Below, piece by piece: positions 21,088 through 31,214 of a stretch of 64,000 nt of DNA. The notes under the pieces were generated by a model. It was not told where the DNA came from. It ran no database searches and saw nothing but the letters and a program-made list of their open reading frames with translations. The DNA lies in NCBI GenBank assembly GCA_964020085.1, contig OZ026604.1, positions 10,612,332 through 10,676,331 on the forward strand, given 5' to 3'. Made by a program: the position numbers and the translations under genes. Source of the DNA: Micromussa lordhowensis (taxonomy: Eukaryota; Cnidaria; Anthozoa; Scleractinia; Lobophylliidae). How positions within the stretch are numbered: the stretch's first letter is position 1; each line of letters begins with the position of its first letter.

Positions 21088-22094
21088 ATGCATGTATTCT
21101 GTTTTGTCATTGTTCGCTGGTCGCTACGGAGTCACGTGAGAAAGGGCACGAGCCAGGGAAGATCAGTTGTGTGCGATCCTTCGGGAAGGTCGGATGTTTG
21201 TTGTTTTGCTCGCTCAGTGCTGAGCGAACACCGAGAAAATCACAGCATACCTGCCGAAAATATCAGTGAAAGGGACATTCTTTCACCGGCAGAGAAAGAA
21301 AATCTACTCTCTGAGGAAAACGAGTCAGCGAATTCTTCGCACCAGGGCGCAGACAAAGTGCTTGCTGACATAGTTTCGGCCACGACCCAAATGAGTGCCA
21401 CCATCGTGTCCATGGAAAACGCAATGAAACGGTTAGCTGGTGCACCAGAAGACCATGCTACAGCACCGAAAAGGAGGAGAAAACCTCCTGCAACTAGCGC
21501 AATGAGCGATAGCCAAGATTCAGACCCTGAAAAGTCAGACTCCGAGGAACTCAATTTCCCGCCCAACGGCGACCCGCCAAAACTGGGCAGCTCTGTCGCA
21601 GAGGACACATTGCACAATGAAATTGGTCAAGACTTTGAGTCAGACGAGCAAACTGACCCGCAAATCGCGCGGAAATTGGCGGATATCCTCAATAAGCAAT
21701 GGGTTCTAAGTTGGAGGAAGCCAAATTGAAAGAAACGTAGGCGAAATACAATCGACCCGATAATTGTAAGAAATTAACTGTGCCAAAGATATGGAATAAG
21801 CTGAAGCATGTGACCAGAAGCGCGGATTTACGCCTTGCAAACATGCAGAAAATACTTGTCAAAGTCGGTAGTGCAGTCGCCAAATCGACTGACACATTGC
21901 TTGCTATGCGTGCAGATCCTGAGAAGACTTCAGCGTCGGCTTCTACTGAGAAATTGGGCAAATTAGTCACGCATAACGCTGACGCTCTGGCATTGTTAGG
22001 CCATGTAAACATTGAGCTGTCTTACCGTCGACGCGACGCTATCAAACCAAACCTAAATAACGAATATTCCTCGTTGTGTGGCTCTCAAGTGTAG
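21088..22094 (+). pseudogene. DIRS-like gag (ORF1) fragment, copy I
   Basis: The first frame (21088-21729) encodes an acidic Ser/Glu-rich protein with ENISERDILSPAEKENLLSE, a basic patch PKRRRKPP near the middle and SDSQDSDPEKSDSEELNFPP. After a frameshift near 21700 it continues (21780-22094) as IWNKLKHVTRSADLRLANMQ and TEKLGKLVTHNADALALLGH. The phrase 'PEIWNKL...R..DLRL...Q' is typical of DIRS ORF1 proteins, which are thought to be structural and nucleic-acid binding. The conserved part probably starts near ENISERD, not at the first ATG. At 22094 the element stops abruptly and jumps to MITE sequence, so RT and recombinase are missing. Confidence 0.7.
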
Positions 22095-23270
22095 AACACT
22101 TTTTCCGTGTCCTATAGCCTCATAGCCACACTCGGAGGCTTGGGAGAGTTCTCGAAAGTTATACCTTCCTTCGGTGAAATTTTTTCATACTTCGCCATAT
22201 CATGGAAATGATATTACCTGACATTTTGAACTGGTAAAAAGTCCAGGTTGTTCAGACGGTTTTTTCAATATTCTGTAATTTGACATTATTCTAAATATAT
22301 GAGATTAGCTCTGACAGATTCTAACAAAAAATATGGTATTTTATAGGGATTGTATGTGGTTACAAGTGAGCCAAATTTAAAAAAAATTCACCAAAGGAAA
22401 CGTGAGAAAATTAGCATTTATTTTCGCATGTGACATCACAAAAATAAAAAAACACGCGTGGTATCGCGCGTGGGTATTCATTTAGGCGCGCCCTCAGGTG
22501 ACGCCATGTATCGCATGCGAGAAAGCGAGAGTAAATTAGAGCTCTTTTACCAGTTATTTATAGAGCTTTTTGTCATATTTTGGCATAAACACATGTTTGA
22601 ACGGAGTTTGAAACTATTGCTACTTATACCGAAGTGATTTAACGCTTTTCAAGTGCTGAAGTGATTTCGTTTCTTCTTAGGGTTACTTGCGTCATTTTTC
22701 AACGCGCGATTATCACTTACGTTTGGCAGGCAAAGGAAGCGCGCTTATGAGTCTAAGAAAAACTCTAGGGAGCCACCTTAAGGTGGCTTACTACAGTTTT
22801 GATGGAGTATAACAGCACAACTTTTAACTCTTTGGAAAAAGGTTCCAAGCCTTTTTCCCCTTCACTGTTTACTGTTTGCTTAAGTCTTTTACCATTCGAT
22901 GTGAAATTTGAACAATCAAACGTTAACAAATGGCCAAAATGAACGACCGAGTAGACGATGAGAGACTGAGCACCAGTAGGTTACGTCACGTTTTTCTCAA
23001 AATCTACCCGTGTGACCCCACCTCAAAATTTCAGGAATAAGAAATTGGGTCTAATTTAATATTCATGCAAAGTATAATAAAAATCTGTAAGACAGATTTT
23101 TTGCAAACTAAATGAATGTAAAATCAAAAATACCTCACAATCTGTTTTACAGATTGTTTTAAAAAAATTGACTCTAAACGTAATTCACCCCAACAAATTA
23201 ACTGTGAAAATTTCATCATAGGTTGTACGGTAGGTTTTCGAGCAATCCTCGATCAATGCCCATTATTTAA
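22095..23270. repeat. MITE-rich composite repeat, related to 12230-13110
   Basis: No gene. The block follows 12230-12400 and then 12570-13110 (GAGCTCTTTTACCAGTTATT, the AGCCACCTTAAGGTGGCT junction at 22771-22788, then AAAATCTGTAAGACAGAT). A ~235-bp insertion at about 22838-23073 is absent from the first copy, where TTTTTGGAGTATAATA is continuous. Confidence 0.65.
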
Positions 23271-24820
23271 AAAAAGGATGTCACCGGATGCCCAAACTAG
23301 TTGCCTTGAGGATTTTCATTCTACGTTGAATCACTGGCATTCAAAGATGGTTTGCTTTTCCTGGTTAGAAGAAAATTTATTACTGTTTCAGAGAAAATAA
23401 CTATTTATTAATTACATGGTCTGTACGGGTCCTGGAAAACCTGTAAAGCCCTGGAATTTTATTTTGGCATTTGCCAGGACTAGAAAGTCCTGGGAAAAGG
23501 CTACTGGTACTAGAACGTTCTGTAAATATGTTAAACTCAAAATTTACAAATATGAGATGTAAGGCAGATATTAAGGAGAATTCACATTGAGATCTTAGTA
23601 GTGAAAGGGTTAATGTGAATGGAGAGTCCTAGAGGAGTAAGTTAAGTCCAGGAAAATCCTGGAAATTTGTTTCTGAAAAAGGGTACGAGTCCAGTTCTCT
23701 CCTTATTTTGAAGAGGGTTTACTCCTTGTTCCAATTCAGTGAAGATGGTACAGTACTTATTTTCCTATATTTAACAGTTGGCATTTGAATTTTTTGTAGG
23801 CACATTTTGGCATCTCTGCCCTTCAATGAAAATGTTAGAAGAGAAACGCAGAAATCGAAAGATGGAGAAGATTATCTCAAAGTAACTTTTCCCAAGTTTA
23901 AGCTTGGTGAAGAAGTGGTCCTACCCCCTGTACTGTTTTGACTGTTTGGTATAAACTAAAAAAAGAGAGTTTTTTTAAATTCTGACAAACAACAAATAAC
24001 ACTCTCAAAGTATGGGTAATGCTGAAAAGGTTTTGTTTGATAAGTAACATGAGAAGATTTTATCTACAAGCTCAAAAGCAAATTTCCCAGGGACCCTTGG
24101 GCAGATAATTTATTCCCCAAAAATGTAGGCAGGTGAAGAATAAAGGTGCTTTGCTGCCCACATTAAGACAGCCAATCACATAGCTCCAGAGAAACATTTG
24201 AAAATTGTTTGCTTACTCACACGAGATAATCTAAGCAAACGTTTGTTTCTATTTTTTAGCAGGGCAAATTTGAATTCGGATTCACTCGCTTGTTCACTCG
24301 ACTCCAAAAATTTCTAAAAAATCAACTTGGACCATCTGGGTTTTGCTCTTTTTAACTCTGGACATCAACAGTTTTTAAAACCGAAAATCCCGCTCACTCT
24401 GAAGATCCTTCAAGTGTTTCCCGGAAATCAACCGTAGTAAATAAAGATTATTTACATTAACTGTAAGTCATCCTTGTAGAGTTTACAATAGAAATTAAAC
24501 ACGGCAAATTTACCTCGGAAAAGACCTTTTACCATGGTGTGTGTAACCCGACCTATTGAACTTACTTTAGATGTGAACACAGCAATGCATAAAATAGTAT
24601 TCTGGGGCTCGTAATTACAAGGATTTTAAAAAACTGGGCCATGGGTTTGTCAACCTTTCTGATATGACAAACTACCAAGCAAAATAGCCATTTAAAAGAG
24701 GAGGATCAATTCCAAACATCTCTGATACCTGATTACCATAGAGACAGGTTTGGGCATTTTCCAACAAGGCACATACAACACACATCTTTCCCACTGGACT
24801 TAAATTATTTTCATTTGCCT
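23271..24820. other. Mostly unassigned; one possible orphan exon (23801-23941)
   Basis: About 1.5 kb without a recognised gene. On the plus strand an acceptor-like TTGAATTTTTTGTAG precedes an open stretch AHILASLPFNENVRRETQKS... ending LGEEVVLPPVLF-stop near 23941. This looks like a terminal exon, possibly of a transposon gene, but I do not recognise it. CTGGAAAA/CCTGGGAAAAG direct repeats lie at 23425-23670. Confidence 0.35.
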
Positions 24821-24889
24821 TTTGAAATCAATACATTTTAAAAAAAATGAAATGTTTCCAAACAACATTTCGACTGCTATTCTACTCAC

Positions 24890-25899
24890 TCATTGGTTTG
24901 TTATAAAGTGCCATTTGAGGTGTGATGTTGTTCCCTCTAAATGGTGCCTGAAGATGTACCCCCAAGGGATAAGCACGGTCACCATACAAACAAAGAGGAT
25001 CCCCATTGTAAAAAGCTACACGTCTCAAGTCAGTCAACAAACCGGACTCATGCAGCATTGTGCTGTCATGTCTTTTGCCCTCAAACGGACCACTGCCGGA
25101 GATTTGCAATAAGGCCATTTGGTGTAACCACACTTTGGAATTTTATACTTTATACGCTTGTATCCATTATACATGACACGTTGATTATACTTTGGACGAG
25201 CAATACCTCTAACAGTGCCATCCACAAAACCAAAACAGTTATTAAGTGGCGCGCCCTGTTGGTGAATAGCATCTGCGTATCTATGCAACTGATCTGGCTG
25301 CAGGAAGGGATTTCTGTCCCAGTTTTGTAGGCGATGACGATGGCTTGTGTATATATATAAAGTCAAGCACCTCATTAAGATGAGACACAGTTTGGTCGGG
25401 TTTCTACCAAAGCGTGGCACCATATCAGTATACCGACACGGGTAGGCAATTCTTTTCAGTAAAATGCACATTGCCTCCATTCCATCGCATACAGACCTTT
25501 GAGAACACACTATTTCGTCTGGAATTTGCAAATTCCTACGAAAAATTTTGAGGTCTTGCTTGCCAAATCTCAACTCAGTTCGGCATTCAGGCTCGTCCCA
25601 AGCGTCAATAGGGACCTTTACATCGGAGGACGCGGACGACTGCGACTACGAGTTTTCCGTACTGAGCATGCGCATAAGGTTTGGAGGCCGACATTTTTCG
25701 AAGTGCGCGTGCTCAGAACAGGAAACTCGTACTCGTAGTCGTCCTCGTCCACCGATCTGTCAAAACGCTCAAACTTTAAATATGGGAACGTTAGTCTTGA
25801 CGAACGTTCATCGTAAAGAAGAGCGAATTCCACGTCATCGATTATGTTTTGGTGACGAGAAATAAGCAAAGCGTCGCGAACAGTTGCGAGAATCGCCAT
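24890..25899 (-). pseudogene. PIF/Harbinger-like transposase fragment
   Basis: The minus strand reads from MAILATVRDALLISRHQNII (25899) through LLYDERSSRLTFPYLKFERF, is interrupted by a MITE (25609-25758), then resumes at RTELRFGKQDLKIFRRNLQI. It continues through NNCFGFVDGTVRGIARP (first catalytic Asp) and, after a frameshift near 25115, GPFEGKRHDSTMLHES and LYGDRAYPLGVHL (second Asp). It ends at a candidate donor (GTGAGT, 24884-24889). This is the DDE_Tnp_4 core of Harbinger transposases, which cut and join DNA ends. The final Glu would be in a further exon that I cannot find to the left. The frameshift and MITE show that it is dead. Confidence 0.8.
25609..25758. mobile_element. MITE inside the Harbinger transposase, 150 bp, GTCAA duplication
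   Basis: Inverted arms ATCGGAGGACGCGGACGACT and AGTCGTCCTCGTCCACCGAT enclose about 85 bases. GTCAA flanks both sides (25604-25608, 25759-25763). One end carries an extra TAGGGACCTTTAC not matched on the other, so the right end is slightly truncated. It splits the transposase frame between FERFD and the RTELRF block. Confidence 0.8.
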
Positions 25900-26476
25900 A
25901 TTAAACGCGGCAACTACTTTTCTGTTTTATAAGCTTCAATACGCCGATTTCCATTGCATCATTTTCATTGCAAAAGCAAAACATGACGACACACAGATGA
26001 AAACCAGCTAAGTTTAATACAAAATTAAGGAATATAAAAAGTACCAATTAGTACAGCACTGCATTTTTACAAGTACATGTAACTTACCAAACGCAAAGCC
26101 TCAGACCAAACGTTCAAGCGGTGATCATGAGCTCATTCAACAAAATTCCTTGCTAAGCTTATCAAAATTAAGCTTAAAAGCGAATGAAAATCGAACATTT
26201 CATTCAAGGTGGTTAAGTCACCGAACTAAATTCATAAGTCAAGCATGTTTGTGTTCTCAATCAGATTTTATCAAAGCGAAAAATAGCCTACTTATACCTC
26301 GCAGAATCAAGGAACAAACGAACTTCGAGAACATGTGCTTTCACATTCCGCACGTCCTGTTGTTCTTTGCTAAATCACACTGGTGACGCGACCGAGTTCT
26401 CGACCCAGTCCCAATCGGTTATTTTCTTGTGCGCGCGCCGTTCTGTTAGCCGTCGCGTTGTCTCTGCTTAATCAGC
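25900..26476. other. No gene seen
   Basis: AT-rich flank upstream of the Harbinger remnant. Short open stretches (for example 26150-26386) lack domains and splice context. A terminal inverted repeat for the Harbinger element could not be placed here. Confidence 0.4.
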
Positions 26477-26480
26477 TTAA

Positions 26481-27255
26481 GGTGGCCGAACACAGTTTTC
26501 GCGCGTGCTTTTGCTGATGTAATTCAGCACGTGCACGAGGATTTCAAAACAACAAACATGCCGTCAATAGAGCGATCATTTTACTTCCTCAAAACCCGCA
26601 TTATCTGTGCTATTTTTCTCTATAATTGAACGCAGTGTATTGATGACTTTAGTCTTTTATTACAAAGGTATGTTGGAAAAGGTAACGATGCAAAAAACCC
26701 AGCAATTTTCAGCTTTTGTTTGTTCCCGAAAGAACCCAGTTAAATGCAACGCATGCGCAGTAGCTCGAAAAATTGAGACCGATTGCTTTGGCATAAACTT
26801 GCCGATTTCTAACGATCCAGTCGTTAGAATTTCAAGAAATTTGGCAAAATAATAGTTCAGAACCCACTTGAATGATCTATCGCGAAAAATCTGAATTTTG
26901 ACATAGGGAATTTTTAGTAATACAGAAAACGATTTAAGGCGAATTACGAAAAACGCCTATGTCAAAATTTTATTAGAATAGTGTTGACAGATGAGATTCA
27001 ATGCCAATTCGTAGTGGGCAAGCGATGAAAAAAATCTAACGACTGGATTTTTATTAAATAAACAAAAACCATTTTTTAAGCCTTGTTTTTGACCAGCCCC
27101 GTTGCCATGGCAACAGCACACACCCTTGCCAAAATGCGAGAATAAATACTTCTGAGGTTAACCTTGATTCTTGCAGAAAATGGGCGCCAAAGCATAAATG
27201 GTTTAAAAGTAACGGTGAATTAGGCATAAGCACTTCAAAACTGTGTTCGGCCACC
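26481..27255. mobile_element. MITE, 775 bp, TTAA duplication (Kolobok-like)
   Basis: TIR GGTGGCCGAACACAGTTTT (left) and AAAACTGTGTTCGGCCACC (right) are perfect over 19 bases. TTAA flanks both sides (26477-26480, 27256-27259). The interior has no supported coding capacity. The GGTGGC start and TTAA duplication match Kolobok-type ends and resemble the ends seen at 12839 and 22771. Confidence 0.85.
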
Positions 27256-27259
27256 TTAA

Positions 27260-27799
27260 TATGTGTGCGAGGTGGAGAGGTGCTCAACGCGCGCTGGATG
27301 GCGTGTATGGTACCGGGGAAACGGTTAGATCGTGTAGCAAAAAGCGATTTGAGAAAAACTCTTCAAAAGTCGCTAAAATTCTCTGACTGTCCCAAAAGTA
27401 GTCAAAAACAAATTCGGCCAAATTGTAGAAAAACCTTTCGACTTCTTTTTGTGTTTGTTTGGTTTCGTGAAAGCAAGGAAATTTAGAGTTTCAAGCGAAT
27501 TTTCGGATTGCGTTCAAAATGTTTAGGCAAAGAGTTGCCACCCGACATCCGCTGCAAATTTTGTTCTTAAAAAGCTTGGACTTCTGAAGCGGCTCGTGCA
27601 ATTTCAGCTTTTTGGAAAACTCACTCGTGCAAATTAATTCCAAATTGAACTCGAAACCGTATGATTACCTATACTGAACGGACTGTCACCAGACTTGAAA
27701 AAGTGAATAGCAGACAGAAGTCCAAGTTTTTTTAACAACAAATCATTACTGAGTAGGAAGAGAAAATAAATGCATGAAAAGAAGGAATAGTTTAGCTGA
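27260..27799. other. No gene seen
   Basis: Non-coding spacer between the TTAA MITE and repeat-unit copy II. Short frames on either strand show no domain. Confidence 0.4.
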
Positions 27800-28105
27800 T
27801 TTGCTTTGGCGTCCACACTCTCTAGATCAACCCCCTATTGATTGGTCATCTATCGTTTGGGAGTAAGATTATGGGGCATTTTTTTTGTAGTAATTTTTGA
27901 GGTAGTTTTTTTCAACTGGCTGCTTTGTAAATAACTACTAACAAATTATCACAATCAGTGTCAATTACACCAGAACATTTCTACTCAACGGCATTCTATT
28001 TCTCACCCAGTCGGGTAATTTCAGTTTTGGTGTATTGTAGTTTAGTTCAAATATATTCTTTAAGACAAGGACCCTCGGCGAGCAGCGCTTTTGTAAATGA
28101 CTAAC
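27800..28105 (+). repeat. Leader of repeat unit, copy II (part 1)
   Basis: It matches the CTCTAGATC region and the AACTGG..ACAAATTATCACAATCAGTG part of copies I and III, more diverged and shortened. It ends where a solo LTR is inserted in the GTAAAGCACTACC site. Confidence 0.6.
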
Positions 28106-29098
28106 TGTTAGTTTTGAAACGTCTATATCGTTTTATCAATTTCCTATGAAACTTCCTACCGATTAATTATCATTTATTATTCCAGCCAAGTACGTGATTT
28201 CAAAATCAAAGCTTTCATAGAATCGTGATTTCACACGAATCTAATAGTTCTAGAAGTTTTGCCGCTAGGAAATAGTCTTTATTGTAGGCGCCACGTTTCT
28301 CACAACGCCTTAATTCTCACGTAACATAGGCAATAAAAACGAAGCGCAACTTCTTTTAGTCAGAGATTGCTAGTGAAGTTACACCGCTACCGTGCTACGA
28401 TCAGAGGATCCAAGTTACCCCTATTTCAAGTGTATTTCGCTGTCTATCTGCTACCCTTTCGTGCGAGTCGTCAACCAAAGTACGTAAGTTTTTATATGCT
28501 AAGTTGCTACTGAATTGTTAGTCTTTTCGTTATCACGGAAGGTTTCATTTAGTATCTAGGTTTTTTTTGCCGTGAAATCGCTTTCGCGAGATCTAAGGCT
28601 TATTGTCATATGATTAACAAATTGTGATTCTTTCACGCTGTATTTAGCTATTTGCAAAATAGTCGTTGATATCTTGGTTTGTTACGACAAGAGTTGTTAT
28701 CGCCTCAGTTTACTAGTTCAAGTATCAATTGTCATGTATGTTTCACGCTATGGTCTCATTAGTTTTATTATGATTATTCTATTCTGTTAGATTTGTATTT
28801 TTTTTTTGCCTTATCTAAGGGGACGTATTCTTAACTATCGCTTTTCAGTTCGAACCTACTTATTCGTCTACTGCTACTACTACTACTTATGCGACTACTA
28901 CATCTACTTGTATTATTCGCGATCTACTGGTTTTCGCTGTTCCGTCAATTGCTACCTATTGTGAACTAGATCTATGGACTTGATCTGTCATTAACTCAGT
29001 TTGAATCTACCAAGTGGAGTTCGAATATCTCGCACCGCGCTACCCCTGTAGTTGTTTAGATTTGAGTAAGAAGCAACCTCTAGAATCTTGCAATTACA
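28106..29098 (+). mobile_element. Probable solo LTR, 993 bp
   Basis: The insert begins TGTTAG and ends TTACA and is flanked by CTAAC / CTACC (28101-28105, 29099-29103), a 5-bp duplication with one mismatch. Copies I and III have the uninterrupted site (AAAGCACTACC). An AATAAA occurs near 28332 and no coding frame is present. TG...CA ends and a 5-bp duplication fit an LTR of the Gypsy/BEL type left after recombination. Confidence 0.5.
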
Positions 29099-29554
29099 CT
29101 ACCTTTGTCAGAAATCTAAAGCACACTAGGCCGAAACATGATTAGTCCGATCATGAATGAAACATGTTTCGGTATGAAAAGTGTTCACATCACACAGTGC
29201 ATTGCACGAGTCATGTTTGAAACAAGGTTATTGTGAACCTGATTGAAACAACCTCGAGAGCTAGTTTTAATTATGATCAGACCAAACACGTTCGAAATGG
29301 TGGATAGATGCGGAGAGGAGGCGAATGCCGAAAATAACCAAAATCGGGGCTATTATGAGGCCAAATGGCTAGTTGAAATATGGGCCGATGGAGAAATACA
29401 ACAGCAATTATGAGCGATGAATAGACTAGCAGAATACTTGGGAGAACATTGCCGCAAACGTTAATGGTTACAAGCATACAGCATCGCACTGCAAAACCAC
29501 AATGCACAGCCATGCAAGAAACGTGTTTGAAACACAAACAAAAAAAACATGTTT
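29099..29554 (+). mobile_element. Myb/SANT-carrying MITE-like element, copy II, left part
   Basis: This is the diverged copy of 14441-14957 (CTAGGCCGAAACATGATT, TGGCTAGTTGAAATATG). The Myb-like frame is broken by a stop after ACAGCAATTATGAG and by frameshifts. The LINE inserted near its right end; the remainder reappears at 38214. Confidence 0.6.
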
Positions 29555-29562
29555 AGGATGGC

Positions 29563-31118
29563 GCAAAACATGGCGCAAACACGTGCATATTATGGCTCCG
29601 TTGCAGCGGTCTTATTTCTACTCTTACAATTGTTTCGCTGCTTTCAACTTGGTCCTGTTCTTCTTGGAAGAGAATATAATGATCTTAATGTATTGTCGGA
29701 TTCAGAAACCGAACAAACAAGACCAGTGTGTGTGTTTCTGATGTCATCCATTGCTGCAAATCGCCGCCATCTCGTAAATAGGTGTCGTACGAAGTACACC
29801 AAGTCAAGATTTCACTACTACAGCAACAGCGTCGCAAGCTTCAACTTTGAACTGCTTCGCCTAAGTGGAGACATTAGTCCCAATCCAGGACCGGAAAGTT
29901 GCACCGTTTGTAAAAAAGTGGTGGCGAAAAATCACAGGGCAGTGAGTTGTAGCTCCTCAGTGCTCTCAAAGAATTCATATCAAGTGCGGTGGAATCTCAC
30001 CTAAAGAGTACAAGCGATTACCGGCTTCTGGAAACGGTAGTTGGATATGTCCTCCCTGCTTGGACGAGATAAAACAACTACCTTTTGCTGACGTTAGCGA
30101 AATTGATACCAGCCACAGTTCTTGCAGTGACACAGAGCAGACTCTGAGTGAGAACGAAGACCACAACAACACTTGGACGACTTTTGACACTTTAGTTAAA
30201 ACGCGTCGGAGAAACGTTAAGATCGGTCATATCAATGCTAACAGCATAGCCGGCTTTAAATTCCACGAGATCAAAAACTGGCTTATGCGAGGAAGGTTCG
30301 ACATTTTGGCCATCTCTGAAACTAAGCTAGATAAAACATATCTTGACAGCCAGTTTGCCATTCAGGGTTTCCGTATTTGCCGATGGGATAGAAATATACA
30401 TGGCGGTGGGCTTATGATATTCGTACGAAGTGATCTGTGTTTTACTGTGACAAAAGAGCTTGGAGACCAAAATGGTATCGATACGTCAAACTTCAGGACT
30501 GAACACATTATACTGAAAGTGAAGGTAGCAAAATCCTGGCTCACTTTTATTGCGATTTACAGGCCTCCATCTATTCCACCAGTTCTCAATGGAAATTAGA
30601 ACTGAGCAGGTTATTCGAAGTTGTTACGACTTTTCCAAACGATGTCATCTGCGTTGGAGACTTCAATAGTTATCTGTTGGATCCTAATGACAGTGGTCAC
30701 TTAAAAGATTTACTGGAAGTATATGGCCTCAAAAATTTGATTAAATTACCCACTCGTATAGGCAGGACATCGTCAACTTTACTCGACTTGATTTTGACAA
30801 ACAGCACAAGAAGAATATTTTCATCGGGCGTAGTGGATGCTCATATAAGCGATCATTCTCTTATATATACTATTTTGAGAACCACAGTTCCGCGATTGCG
30901 ATCTCGCAAAATACAACTGAGAAGTCTAAAGAACTTTGACCAGGATTTATTTTTATATGATTTACATAATGTCCCTTTCCACGTTATGGAGGTGTTTGAC
31001 GATATTGACGATAAGCAATACGTGTTTGAGTCACTGTACCTTGACATTCTAAACAAGCACACACCACAAAAGCAAGCGCAAATAAGGTGCAATCAAATTC
31101 CTTTCATGAACGAACAAT
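29563..31118 (+). pseudogene. LINE 5' coding half: 2A-like motif, PHD-like finger, APE endonuclease
   Basis: The first frame (to 30004) holds LLLQLFRCFQLGPVL, then LLRLSGDISPNPGP (29870-29893 encodes DISPNPGP, close to the 2A consensus D-V/I-E-x-N-P-G-P), then CTVCKK. A frameshift near 29960 leads into CSQRIHIKCGGISPKEYKRL and WICPPCL, completing Cys/His spacing typical of a PHD finger. The endonuclease follows: IGHINANSI, ILAISETKLD (catalytic Glu), and IYRPPS. A frameshift near 30590 leads to VICVGDFNSY (Asp and Asn) and AHISDHSLIYT (terminal SDH). The endonuclease nicks target DNA for target-primed reverse transcription. The frame is cut at 31118, within codons for N-E-Q, by the ISL2EU insertion and resumes at 36077 with W-R-K. 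Confidence 0.8.
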
Positions 31119-31192
31119 ACGCCGTATTCATAAATGGCGGCCGCGCGGAACGACCTGGTTTCGAATACATGAAAACGAGGCTTGGTAGGCCA
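31119..31192 (+). repeat. Left TIR of the ISL2EU transposon
   Basis: 74 bases matching the right TIR with four substitutions. It includes the GC-rich core GGCGGCCGCGCGGAA and TGGTTTCGAATACATGA. The plus-strand gene's ATG lies only 23 bases inside it, so the TIR probably contains or adjoins the promoter. Confidence 0.9.
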
Positions 31193-31214
31193 CGGATGAT
31201 CGATTACAGCAAAA

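Noticed and set aside
21240..22012. Minus-strand frames of 107-125 codons over the gag region
   Set aside because: They are shadows of the plus-strand gag frame, which has recognisable DIRS ORF1 features and is shared between copies.
24822..25330. Plus-strand frames of 96-129 codons
   Set aside because: They lie opposite the Harbinger transposase coding strand.
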